A stretch of DNA of 18,205 nt from Pigoraptor vietnamica (GCA_943704525.1 CALSCQ010003229.1:1-18205); one strand, 5' to 3'; positions 10,111 to 18,170 are shown, counted from the stretch's first letter. Notes: generated from the letters alone by a model not told the origin. Numbers and translations: made by a program.

Positions 10111-12604
10111 ATGTGCGTGGGTTTGTTTGTGTGTGCGTGTCTGTGTGCATGTGTGTGTGTGTGTGCGTGCGTGTGTGTGTGTGTGTGTGCGTGCGTGTGT
10201 GTGTGTGTGCGTGCGTGCGTGTGTGTGCATGTGCGTGGGTTTGCTTGTTTGTGTGTGCGGGAGGGTGCGTGTGTTTCTAGGTATGTATGTCTGTGTGTGT
10301 ATGTGGGTGCATTGACAGAGGCCCCCGCATATGTATGCTGTTCTATGTATGTTGTTCTTGTCGTAGAGTAATAGCTGACCACGGGGCTTTGGTATCACTT
10401 TCCTCCTTGAAATCCCTAATTTTTCGATTGGGCTTCGCTTGTCCATGGTGCCGACCACCGCCGTCCTCACATGCTCCCTTTGCGCGCAGAGCTCAAGCGG
10501 CTCGACAGCGAAGTGCAGACGCTCGTGTACGAAAACTACAACAAGTTCATTAGCGCGACGGACACGATCCGAAAGATGAAGAACAAGGTGGACGGCATGG
10601 AGGAGGAGATGAACCGCCTCGCGTCGAACATGGCCGAGATTGGGAGCAACAGCGACCATATCAACCGCGTGCTGTCGGACAAGAACCAGAAGATCCAGAA
10701 GCTCGCGGGCATCCACTCGCTGCTCTTCAAGCTGCAGTTTCTGTTTGAGCTGCCTTCGCGCCTCAAGAAGTGCGTCGAGATGCGCGCGCACGCACAGGCC
10801 GTCGAGTACTATGCCAAGGCAACCGGCATCTTGCATAGGGTGGGTGCCGCGTCGGGTTTCGCGATGGGCGCGCGTTTGTCGCGGGGAAGCCTGCTTGTAG
10901 AGCGAGGGCCTCTATGTCACTTGTGTGCGCGGCGTTTCTATGCGCCTTGTGGCCTCCCACGTGTTTGGCGGATGCACGTGATTGACCGGCGCACGTGACT
11001 GACCGGCTCACCCGTCTGCAGTACGAGCACCTTCCCGCGTTCAAGGGCATCCAGGCGGACTGCCGGCAAATCGTGGGCGAGTTGGCGCGCACGCTCAAGC
11101 AGAAGCTGAACGATCCAAAGGCGACGCAGACGGAAGTGGCCGAGTGCATCGACCTCCTGCTCGGCCTGAAGGAGTCTCCGGGCGACCTCTCGGACCAATT
11201 CCTTGCCAGCGGAAAGGGCCGCGTTGAGGCGGGCATTGCGGAGCTGCGTCGTCGCGCGCAACAGCCGCCGGGACAGGGCGACTCGCTCGTCGATTTTGTG
11301 ACGTTTGCGAGCGACACGCTCTTCAAGGACGTGACGGACATTGCGGCCGCGTTTCGCCGGCTGTTCCTCGATCGCCTCGCCAAGGCCGCGCCGCCGCCGC
11401 CAACACAGGACAAAGGCCACGCAGCGGGCGGCCGTCCTCGCGATAACTCGCAGACGGACAGGCGGGACCCCAAGGCGAAGGGCGCCGCACCCGCTGGCGG
11501 TCCCCGAGCGTCTGACGCGTCGGCGGCGGCCCTCCCGCCCGTGTCTGTGGAGGAGCAAAGGATGACGTCATTCGTGGAGACGGCGATGCGCGCTATATTC
11601 GACTGCGTGCAGGACAAGCTGAAGCGGGACGTCGGCACGGCGAACAACACGAGCGTCGTGCAGGCCCTCGAGCGCTTCTACTCTGACGCCGTGAAGATCG
11701 ACAAGATTGTGCCGCGCGCGAAGCTCAAGGCGACGGCCGCGGCGATCGTGCGCGAGGCTGTGCGCACGCGCGTCGTGTCGTACCAGTCGCAGCTGGAGAA
11801 GCACTTTGCGGACACGATGGCGTCCCTCCGAACGAACCTCGCCATGCTGCCGCGCGGTGGCCCTGCGCTGTCGGCGGGGCAGGCGATTCTCGAGGATCAG
11901 CACCGTCCTCCCCTCCTCGAGTTGCTCCAGCGCACGACCGCGGCGCTGAGCGATCGCATCAAGGGGGCGCTGATCGAAGTGCAGGCGTATGCAATCGCCG
12001 GGTTTGCGCACGCCATCGACGCCGTGCGCGGGGACCTGGAGGGCGACATTGTGCGGCGGGACGTGCTTCAGCGGCACCTCTCGCTCATCAGCGATCGCAT
12101 TGCAGACTACGCAGACAGCGCAAAGACGGCCGGTGACGCGGCGCCGTCGTCGCTGCTGATTGTGCTCACGCGCCTGTGCCTCAACTTCGAGACGACGACC
12201 ATCGCTTTTCTCGTTGGGATTGCGGGCGAACTGTTCCCGTCCGGCGCCGCGCCCGCAGGGGGCCGCCGCGATGGCGACTCTGTGGCCATTCGCGACCTGA
12301 CGAAGAAGTTCAAAGCGACTGCGCAGCAGCTGCTGGACCGCTACGTGGAGCGCGAGGGACTTTCGCTGAGCAAAATGGTGCGGCAGAGCGTCGAGTCGAA
12401 GGACTGGCGTTCGGCGCTGGAGCCGCAGTCTGTTCGCCCGGCTATGCGGCGGATTGTGGAGGAGGCGCGCGCACTGGAAGGCGAGGTTGGCCAGCTGTTT
12501 GAGGAGGACCCGAACCGCTCTCGCAGCTCTGGTGAGCAACACAATGTGTTTTGTGTGTGTGTGTGCGTGTGTGTGTGTTTGTGTGTGCGTGTGTGTGTGT
12601 CTGT

Positions 12605-12640
<36 letters not shown>

Positions 12641-13460
12641 GCGCACGTGCTTGGGAGAATGTGGGCGCCCTTTGTGCGTGCTGTCGTCTTGATACGAAAG
12701 GCACCCCTGCAGACTCTGGGCGGCGACCGGCACCTGCGAAGCCCGTGCTCGACCGCCGACGGCCGAGTTTTGCGACGGCGCAAATCAACGCCAATCTGAT
12801 GAACAACATTCAGAAGCTCTTTTCGGAGCGTGTCGAGGTCTTTGGGCCGGTCGAGTTTACGCGCAACTCTATTGTCACGGGCATCGTCAAAATATCCCTC
12901 AAGGTAGTCATCCTTCGAGTCAATCGGTCGTTAGCCGTCAGTCGTCGGTTGCTTGCCCGTATCAAGAGCCCTTCAGCCCCTTGAGCCTTTATCGGGTCGT
13001 TTGTTCTCGTTGGCGTTATCCTTACGCTTGTGCTTCCATGTGACCCCTGCAGACCTTTTTCGAGTGCGTCCGCCTCCGCACCTTCAACAAGTACGGCTAC
13101 CAGCAGGTTCAGGTCGACCTTCAGTACCTCCGCGCGAAGCTCAGCAAGTACGCCGAAGACGAGAGGTTCGTCGCATTGTTGGCGCAGCCGCAAACTCTCC
13201 GCTCGCTCAGTCTGCCTCACTCTCCTTCGTTCCTTCTTCTCCCCAGCGCGGTGGTCTCGCTATTGGACGAGATCCTCACGAGTACCGCCAACCGTTGCGT
13301 GGATCCAGTGCCGATGGATGCGGCGGTGAGTTCGACAGTAAGCTGCCGCCGCGATAGAATGGTCTACGGACGCATCCCTTTTTCTCTTATGATTTTGCAC
13401 CAAGTACTAACGAGTTGTCCGCCACAGGCAATTGATGTTGTTGTGGCCAAAGAGCCATAG
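9526..13460 (+). CDS. VPS51: VPS51, GARP/EARP tethering complex subunit
   Basis: VPS51 links VPS52, VPS53 and VPS54 (GARP) or VPS50 (EARP) and tethers endosome-derived vesicles at the trans-Golgi network or recycling endosomes. Exons: 9526-9856, 10490-10839, 11022-12531, 12713-12903, 13053-13165, 13247-13325 and 13428-13460. They sum to 2,607 nt, or 868 residues. The N-terminus has [14 protein letters not shown] and [20 protein letters not shown]. The hallmark segment [20 protein letters not shown] plus [15 protein letters not shown] spans exon 2 and begins a predicted coiled coil, followed by [19 protein letters not shown]. Exon 3 contains a Pro/Ala/Gly-rich linker (about residues 350-405) not typical of the family. 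The C-terminus ([45 protein letters not shown]) matches the family end. The ATG at 9526 has a good context (gagaacATGG). An in-frame ATG at 9409 would add a poorly conserved extension. Confidence 0.95.
9857..10312 (+). repeat. GT-rich satellite with higher-order repeat
   Basis: The tract is mostly GTGTG with GC and AT interruptions, and it begins at the splice donor itself. The 17-mer gcatgtgcgtgggtttg occurs four times, at 9913, 10039, 10109 and 10227. Copies 1 and 3 continue tttgtg; copies 2 and 4 continue cttgtttgtg. This gives an A-B-A-B order with a dimer period of about 188-196 bp, showing a segmental duplication inside the microsatellite. Confidence 0.9.
9857..10489 (+). other. VPS51 intron 1
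   Basis: This 633-bp phase-1 intron has donor GCAG|GTGCGT and acceptor TGCGCGCAG|AG. The split codon is G/AG (Glu). Most of its 5' two-thirds is GT-rich satellite; the last ~170 bp is ordinary sequence. Confidence 0.9.
10840..11021 (+). other. VPS51 intron 2
   Basis: This 182-bp phase-0 intron has donor AGG|GTGGGT and acceptor CGTCTGCAG|TAC. It joins ATGILHR to [14 protein letters not shown], as the family requires. Confidence 0.9.
10974..11007 (+). repeat. 17-bp tandem repeat near intron 2 branch region
   Basis: gcacgtgaYtgaccggc occurs twice head to tail (10974-10990 and 10991-11007) with one mismatch. Each copy carries CACGTG and a possible branch point (TTGAC or CTGAC). The second lies about 20 nt before the acceptor. 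Confidence 0.9.
12532..12712 (+). other. VPS51 intron 3
   Basis: This 181-bp phase-1 intron has donor TCTG|GTGAGC and acceptor CCCCTGCAG|ACT. The split codon becomes Asp. A GT-rich tract with a few interruptions fills about 12546-12640, again in the 5' part on the sense strand. Confidence 0.85.
12904..13052 (+). other. VPS51 intron 4
   Basis: This 149-bp phase-0 intron has donor CAAG|GTAGTC and acceptor CCCCTGCAG|ACC. It joins GIVKISLK to [11 protein letters not shown], matching VPS51 homologues. No GT repeat is present. Confidence 0.9.
13166..13246 (+). other. VPS51 intron 5
   Basis: This 81-bp phase-2 intron has a weak donor (GAG|GTTCGT) and a strong pyrimidine-rich acceptor (TTCTCCCCAG|CG). 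Splicing gives [16 protein letters not shown], which keeps the family spacing exactly. It is the shortest intron seen here. Confidence 0.85.
13326..13427 (+). other. VPS51 intron 6
   Basis: This 102-bp phase-0 intron has donor GCG|GTGAGT and acceptor CGCCACAG|GCA. An exact TACTAAC branch sequence lies at 13405-13411, its adenosine 17 nt before the acceptor G. It separates the last 10 codons and the TAG stop. Confidence 0.9.
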
Positions 13461-13601
13461 AACACACCGCGGGGACGCCGGGTGCATTGCGTATAAACTA
13501 TGAAATGCCGGACGCACTCGAGCCGCCTCTGCCGGCTTCAGGCAGTTGAACGGCCTGATTCACGCAGCGCATATTAATACCACGTAATCTCTCCGCTGAC
13601 G

Positions 13602-13873
13602 GCTGACGAAGCCACACGCGCACATCACGCGGCGGGCTTGTCGCCAAACACTGGCGTGACTGTCTTGAAAATGAAGATCATCCGGACAGTGGTCGGCGGC
13701 TGCTAACACCTTAGCACCCGTGGCTAACACCAATTGTGTGTCACTGAATACTAGACATGATAGCGACCTGGATGATCTTCACCAATTTCAAGTCAGTCAC
13801 GCATGATGTGCGCGTGTGGCTTCGTTAGCCATGTCTAGTATTAAGTGACACACAATTTGTGTTAGCAGCCGCC
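13602..13873. repeat. Nested inverted-repeat (foldback) structure, possible MITE remnant
   Basis: Three inverted pairs are visible. (a) 13723-13759 pairs with 13830-13866: 37-bp arms, two mismatches. (b) 13602-13627 pairs with 13804-13829: 26-bp arms, one mismatch. (c) 13653-13685 pairs imperfectly with about 13768-13803. In addition, ggcggctgctaacac at 13695-13709 pairs exactly with 13859-13873, extending pair (a) outward with an insertion. Left-arm blocks b and c appear in reverse order inside the loop of pair (a). No clear target-site duplication was found and no transposase is present. Confidence 0.75.
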
Positions 13874-14085
13874 CCCCGCTCAGCATGAAAACTGATTTCG
13901 ATGTCTGAAGACTGACAGCCTCACCCATTCTCGGAAACTGAACAGTTTGGTTGACGGCCTGCCAAAATGCTAACAGGCAATTTCATCGTTTCAAAGACTG
14001 TTTCATTGCACCGCATGTATTTACACTGTCAAGCGAATCAGCTTGACGCAACGCGCGATCATTAAAATCCGGCTCAGTACGCGAT

Positions 14086-14182
14086 CGGCAATAATTTTTC
14101 AACACGATTGAGAGGCAATTACATATACATATCTCGGCAATAATTTTCAACACGATTGAGAGGCAATTACATATAAATATCT
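14086..14182. repeat. 48-49 bp tandem duplication, 2 copies
   Basis: Copies at 14086-14134 and 14135-14182 (cggcaataattttcaacac... to ...catatctct-like ends) differ by one T in a homopolymer and one substitution. The array abuts the Ubl-AN1 stop codon, 6 bp away, and so probably lies in that gene's 3' UTR. It is AT-rich against the local background. Confidence 0.9.
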
Positions 14183-14188
14183 CCCCCT

Positions 14189-15378
14189 TCAAAGTTGGTG
14201 GATCTTGTTCGCGCGCACGGCGGGAATGCTGCGAGCAAGCTTCTCGCGACCGTCCGCCTTGTAATCAAACGTGCAGTCGTGGCTCTCTGGCAGCTTGTGC
14301 GCAGCGCAAAAGTAAGACTCGCACCGGCAGGCGTACGAGACGAGCTCCTTGAGCTTCTTGTGGCACTTGGCGCAGTGAGAAGCAGCCACAGTCGCCGGCT
14401 TGGCCTTCGGTGGCCTCGCGTCGGGCTTCGCCTTCTCCACGCGACCTTCGATGACAGTCCCGAGCGGGTCTCGCCGCGAAGGGGGGAGGGCGTTCGCAAG
14501 CATCCGCTGACGAATCTTGTCAATCGCCTCGCGGACGCGATTTTGGTCGTGGCGCGACTCCATCAGCACCTCCATGTCCTTGTCCGTCAGGAGGGGATGC
14601 ACTTGCGGCGTAGACAGGTCGGGCTCATTCGCAGAAGACTCGACCGACGCGACCGGCGTGGGAGGCGCAATAGAAATGGGCGCCGACGGCGGCGGCGGAA
14701 TCGACGGTGGTTGTACCGTGGGCGTTCCAGCAGCATTGCCTGTCGACGGCGTGTCTGGAACGAGTCGTATTTGAATGGCGACGCGTTGCGTGCCAATCGT
14801 CGCCGTGAGGAACACTGGTTCTCGGCCAGTCACGAGGGCGTAGAGCTGTCGCACCGATAGTTGGCGAATGGCTTGTGCGATGTCTTGCGCGCCCATTGGC
14901 GAGGAAGCAGCCGCAGTTGTTGCACCTGAGGGGCGGAACCAGCAATGTCAATTATTGTCCATCCACCCAGGCTAGATCCTGGCTGGTTTGCCGGGCACAG
15001 CCGCCAGTTCAGTCGACCACTTGGACAACCACCTGCAGTCATTCGAGGCACCAGCGTCACCGTCGAGCCGGCCGTTAACCGAAAGTCGCGCGCAGTCAAT
15101 GCCCGCCCGTCTTCGCGCGGCGGAAGCGTATCGAGCTGCTGGCCATTGAAGGCGACGCAAAACCCGGCAAGGGGGGGCAGGCCCAGCACGGCCGCTATGT
15201 TTGCCTTGATCTGAAGCAAATTATGCGACGGCCGTATACTTGTGACCGCGTCGCCGCTGAGGGGGCTCCGAATGTTGATGTTGAAGGGCTCGTTATTATC
15301 ACCTGATGCCCCGACCTTGTGCGGTGCCGCGGCCGCAGTCGGGTGGACGTTTCCGGTGTTGGCCCCATACGTATCCAT
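14189..15378 (-). CDS. Ubiquitin-like and AN1-type zinc finger protein (ZFAND4-like)
   Basis: Exons are 15378-15033 and 14925-14189 (minus strand): 1,083 nt, 360 residues. Start is the ATG at 15378; upstream codons stay open but have no ATG. Residues about 31-114 form a ubiquitin-like fold candidate (FNINIRSPL, then SHNLLQIKANIAAVLGLPP, then GSTVTLVPRMTAG). A Pro-rich linker and a charged helical stretch follow. The C-terminal AN1 finger has all eight ligands: Cys300, Cys303, Cys315, Cys317, Cys322, His325, His331, Cys333. The classic end CTFDYKADGREKLA follows. AN1 proteins bind ubiquitin, p97 or the proteasome in stress and quality control. Ubl plus AN1 in this order is the architecture of animal ZFAND4. 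There is no A20 finger. The exact orthology is inferred. Confidence 0.87.
14926..15032 (-). other. Ubl-AN1 gene intron
   Basis: This 107-bp phase-1 intron (minus strand) has donor TGCAG|GTGGTT and acceptor GCCCCTCAG|GT. The split codon is Gly. Its removal joins the Ubl frame to the AN1 frame, which overlap as separate unspliced ORFs. TTGAC about 30 nt before the acceptor is a possible branch site. Confidence 0.85.
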
Positions 15379-15496
15379 TATAATTGCCGGCCGTTTTTTT
15401 GACGACCGATTTGACGAAGAGAATCGGGTTAGTTGGGACAGCCGCCCAACGCGCGTTCGTTGCAAGTGGAATGATGCGACTTCCACAGATGTCAGG

Positions 15497-15503
15497 TTTT
15501 ATA
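15497..15503 (-). promoter_or_regulatory. TATA-like box
   Basis: TATAAAA on the minus strand lies 119 bp upstream of the Ubl-AN1 start codon and 79 bp downstream of the nearest CCAAT element. That order is normal for a class II promoter, though the CCAAT spacing is long. Confidence 0.45.
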
Positions 15504-15580
15504 CATGCAACGCGAACGAAGCTTACCATGTTTTTCTTCGTTTGGCGCAATTTCTGTTAATGTACGTGATTGCCAAATCT

Positions 15581-15652
15581 GATTGGCTTGAAAGTGTGAT
15601 GGTTCAATCTAATTGGCTTGAAAGTGTGATGGTTCAATCTGATTGGCTTGAA
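15581..15652 (-). promoter_or_regulatory. Three tandem CCAAT (Y-box) elements
   Basis: A 30-bp unit is present as 15581-15610, 15611-15640 and a 12-bp third start at 15641-15652, with one mismatch. Each begins with (G/A)ATTGGCTTGAA. The reverse complement is CCAAT, at 15582-15586, 15612-15616 and 15642-15646. The flanks (CTGATTGGCT) fit the NF-Y consensus. All lie upstream of the Ubl-AN1 gene. Confidence 0.6.
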
Positions 15653-15945
15653 CGTCGCACATTGCGTATTGTGTCCGATTATGGCGTCATCCCCACGTCA
15701 ATAGGACATTGTATGGCGAAGTATGCAATTTATGCTGTTTCCTTCGCCCGAAGAAATTCGCTGCCTGACCACTTCATCATGCGCTGCGAATATTTTTGGT
15801 GGCGGTGTCCTTCATGTTGACGCGTGCCCGGCGCGTGACTTCTGGAGCACTGATGACTCACCGCCGGGGCGCGGCATACGGTGTGAGGAGTCGTGCCATT
15901 GAGTGGGAGTGAACACGAATTTAGAATTTTTTTGCAGACTCTTTT

Positions 15946-16132
15946 CCTCAATTTCCTGCGGCCGGCAAACCAAACCTCCGCCTTAAAAAGTTCGACATGT
16001 GCGCAAGGACAGCGTCGTCCACTTCGTGACCCAAGCGCGCCTCAATTTCCTGCGGCCGGCAAACCAAACCTCCGCCTTAAAAAGTTCGACATGTGCGCAA
16101 GGACAGCGTCGTCCACTTCGTGACCCAGCGCG
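15946..16132. repeat. 94-bp tandem duplication of the thioesterase 3' coding end
   Basis: Copies lie at 15946-16039 and 16040-16132 and differ by a single inserted A (cccaagcg against cccagcg). The right copy is the functional 3' end of the thioesterase gene, including its catalytic His codon and stop. The left copy lies after the stop and is out of frame, so it is a non-coding partial copy. Confidence 0.95.
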
Positions 16133-16900
16133 CTTGTGTGAAACTCGATGTTGTTGATGCCGAAGGAATTAAGGACCGTCACTGTGTCCCTGGCATTTTG
16201 ATAACTGCAGTCGGGCGAGAGCAGACTCAATGTGAGCGCCTGATTCCCGTCTAGGTGAAAGACGAAAATATTGCAAGGTCGTGAGTGGGCCGCGACACCA
16301 CGGTGACGGACACCCAAGTGCCCGTCGCATACGATCGTGCACTCCCACGCACGCACGCACATACACTGACAAGTAGACGTACCGAACCATCTCATCCTCC
16401 GTCCCGTGGCACACGAGCACCGGCGTCGCCCTGTTTGCGTCGTGGACGCGCTTGCCCATTTCGTGCGGCAGCGGAAGGTAACAGCTGATGGCCATGATGC
16501 CGGCGAGTGGGCGCGCATACGCAAGGCCCACATACAGCGACAGCGCACCCCCTTGCGAGAAACCGCCGAGGACAATTCTTTCGGACGGAATACCGGCTTC
16601 CACGGCCGCGTCCAGCATGCCGCAGATGCGCTCAGCCGACTCTTGGATCCCCTCGCACGTCTCGAGCTTTCTATCGCGCGAGCCCACAATGTCAAACCAC
16701 GAGGGCATCCGAAACATTTGGTTCATGGTAACGGGCTGAACGGGCGCCGTGGGAAGGACAACGCGCGTGTGCGGCGGCTGAATGTCCGCAAGCGGCGGTT
16801 CCCAGCCATGGCCCGAGTCGCCGAGGCCGTGGAGAAAGAAGACTGCGGAGGGGCATTGCGTGGTCGGTTGGCGGAAGAAACAGACACGATTGTGTGGCAT
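16042..16900 (-). CDS. APT1: Acyl-protein thioesterase (APT1/LYPLA family)
   Basis: Exons are 16900-16383 and 16204-16042 (minus strand): 681 nt, 226 residues, close to the usual ~230. This alpha/beta hydrolase removes palmitate and related acyl groups from Cys of membrane-anchored proteins and can act as a lysophospholipase. Seen directly: the oxyanion-loop motif FFLHGLGDSGHGW (residues 21-33), SWFDI, the nucleophile elbow GGFSQGGAL with Ser115, the acid Asp169 in HGTEDEMV, and catalytic His201 in LGHEVDD. The intron falls right after the Asp motif and splicing gives DEMVR-YQNARDT. The start ATG at 16900 lies 15 codons before the core beta strand; no N-terminal Cys is present, unlike the palmitoylated animal APT1/2. 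No membrane segment or signal peptide is seen, so it is probably cytosolic. The next gene downstream on the same strand is Ubl-AN1. Confidence 0.95.
16205..16382 (-). other. Thioesterase gene intron
   Basis: This 178-bp phase-2 intron (minus strand) has donor TTCG|GTACGT and acceptor CGACTGCAG|TTAT. The split codon is Arg. A short GT/GC-rich tract (tgtatgtgcgtgcgtgcgtg on the sense strand) lies about 16 nt after the donor. Confidence 0.9.
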
Positions 16901-16935
16901 TGAAGTCTACAGTACAGCGCAAAGGCAAGCACAGG

Positions 16936-17110
16936 CTCGCAATATGCGTACGCGACACCACGAAGGCAACCGGGCCTCTATTATGCAGACAAGACAGCGA
17001 AGGCAACCAGACCTCGCAATATGCGTACGCGACACCACGAAGGCAACCGGGCCTCTATTATGCAGACAAGACAGCGAAGGCAACCAGACCTCGCAATATG
17101 CGTACGCGAC
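16936..17110. repeat. 77-bp minisatellite, about 2.3 copies
   Basis: Copies at 16936-17012 and 17013-17089 look identical; a partial third runs 17090-17110. Each unit is itself an imperfect dimer: cgaaggcaacc(g/a)g(g/a)cctc appears in both halves. The ancestral unit was therefore about 37-39 bp. The array begins 36 bp upstream of the thioesterase ATG, in its 5' UTR or promoter. Confidence 0.95.
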
Positions 17111-18049
17111 AGTGGTTCTATATGTGTCACCCAGAACACGGAACATGTACTTGTGTAACCCAAGCATGCCATCGACTGCAGCGAGTCTCTCAGACCACAC
17201 AGGGCACAGTACGAATGCACTCGACGCGCTCCGTGCGCACGAAGTTCACTCACGCGTGTTTCTGTGCTCGCCAATTGCCTCCAAGACAACATCCTTCGGC
17301 GGCGGCATCTTCCTTTTCGTGGCGAATGTGATGCGCCGTGCCGGTACAAAGTGCCCCACACGGCACGCACCGCTTAGAATTCGCGCACGCGCTAGCATGG
17401 TCGTGAGCCTACGGAACGCGGGACAGTGGCAGTGTTGTTGAAAAGATATCCAGTGGCACGTGGGTAACCGACAGTCGCGTGCCGCCCCGGATGCTGACGC
17501 AGCGCAGTAACAAAAAAGTTTTCCTGGTTCCTGTCATGCTGGCTGCGAGGACAAGGGGGCGTCGGCGTCCATAGATTGGCATTTCGCAAGTAATTACGTG
17601 AGCAGAATCCATTCCGAGCTATGTGCAGACTGGCCGGCTCCTAAGTGTGAAGTGTGGTCGCCGACAGCCGTGCGAATTGGCACACAGTCTAATTCTGACG
17701 CGTCTTGAATTCTGTGCGTGGCCTCGCTTGGAACGGGAACAGCGACTGACAATAGACGCGCCAGGCAAATCGCACACTTCGAAAGCATGCTTCAATAATC
17801 CAGTCTATACTACGCAAGATAATACATTCACCGTTGTGGATGCGTGGAGCTACACACCAAAGCTTTGCACACTGGGCCAGTCAACGAACGGGTGCTGACG
17901 TGCGGCCGCAACAGTGGGCCAGTGGCGTTCGGCGAAGGTCTCTCTGTCCGTGTTCTTGGCGGCGCTGAGGGTTCGCGTCCGTGTGATTATACATCTCGGT
18001 TTGCGCCGTGAAGCGAGATCGCGCTGAATGTCGCAGAGCCAATGTGCGC
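17111..18049. other. Intergenic region without recognisable gene
   Basis: Both strands were read for coding, tRNA-like and repeat signals. Short open frames exist, but none has recognisable domains, consistent splice structure or family resemblance. It should hold the upstream promoter of the thioesterase gene and, if the exon at 18050-18154 is real, the 3' UTR of a further minus-strand gene. Confidence 0.5.
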
Positions 18050-18154
18050 TCACGATGTGGCGGTTGCGTTCACGGCAGTTGTCGAGTCCGATACGAGCGT
18101 GATGAGCACACCTCCGACGATGGCCGCGACGCTTATCCCAAGCGCATGCCTCAC
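18050..18154 (-). CDS. Possible terminal exon of a membrane protein (partial)
   Basis: On the minus strand, a pyrimidine-rich tract ending TTGCAG (18155) is followed by 34 open codons and a TGA at 18050-18052. The peptide has a hydrophobic stretch, ALGISVAAIVGGVLITLV, that would suit a transmembrane helix, then a polar Ser/Thr/Asn tail. This looks like the last exon of a gene lying beyond the right edge. I do not recognise the family. Caution: CAG|GTGAGG at the same point would also serve as a splice donor, and the phase of the missing upstream exon is unknown. Confidence 0.35.
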   Translation of the reverse strand: MRHALGISVAAIVGGVLITLVSDSTTAVNATATS

Positions 18155-18170
18155 CTGCAACACGTGACAC

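Larger units (their letters stand above)
13461..14188. other. Convergent intergenic region, VPS51 and Ubl-AN1 3' ends
   Basis: These 728 bp are AT-richer than the genes and hold no ORF that I can support. They contain the nested inverted repeat at 13602-13873 and the tandem duplication at 14086-14182. Both flanking genes end into this region. Confidence 0.6.
15379..16041 (-). promoter_or_regulatory. Promoter region of Ubl-AN1 gene and 3' flank of thioesterase
   Basis: Both flanking genes are on the minus strand, so these 663 bp hold the thioesterase 3' end and then the Ubl-AN1 promoter. The visible elements are a TATA-like box, a CCAAT array and one copy of a coding duplication, each listed separately. 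I see nothing recognisable at about 15660-15940. Confidence 0.6.

Noticed and set aside
9346-10836. Long minus-strand frame rich in Thr-His repeats
   Set aside because: It is the reverse reading of the GT-rich VPS51 intron 1 plus antisense of VPS51 exons. Microsatellites lack stops in most frames, and there is no family resemblance.
15242-15820. 192-codon plus-strand frame opposite the Ubl exon and promoter
   Set aside because: It overlaps the Ubl coding exon and the CCAAT array. Its repeated segment only reflects the 30-bp promoter repeat.
16782-17441. Plus-strand frame through the 77-bp minisatellite
   Set aside because: It starts antisense to the thioesterase and includes the repeat in one frame. 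There is no domain, and 77 is not a multiple of three, so the repeat is not kept in frame.
17960-18040. tRNA-like segment with a GGGTTCG motif
   Set aside because: Flanking bases do not form a T-stem, and no anticodon or acceptor stem pairs with it.
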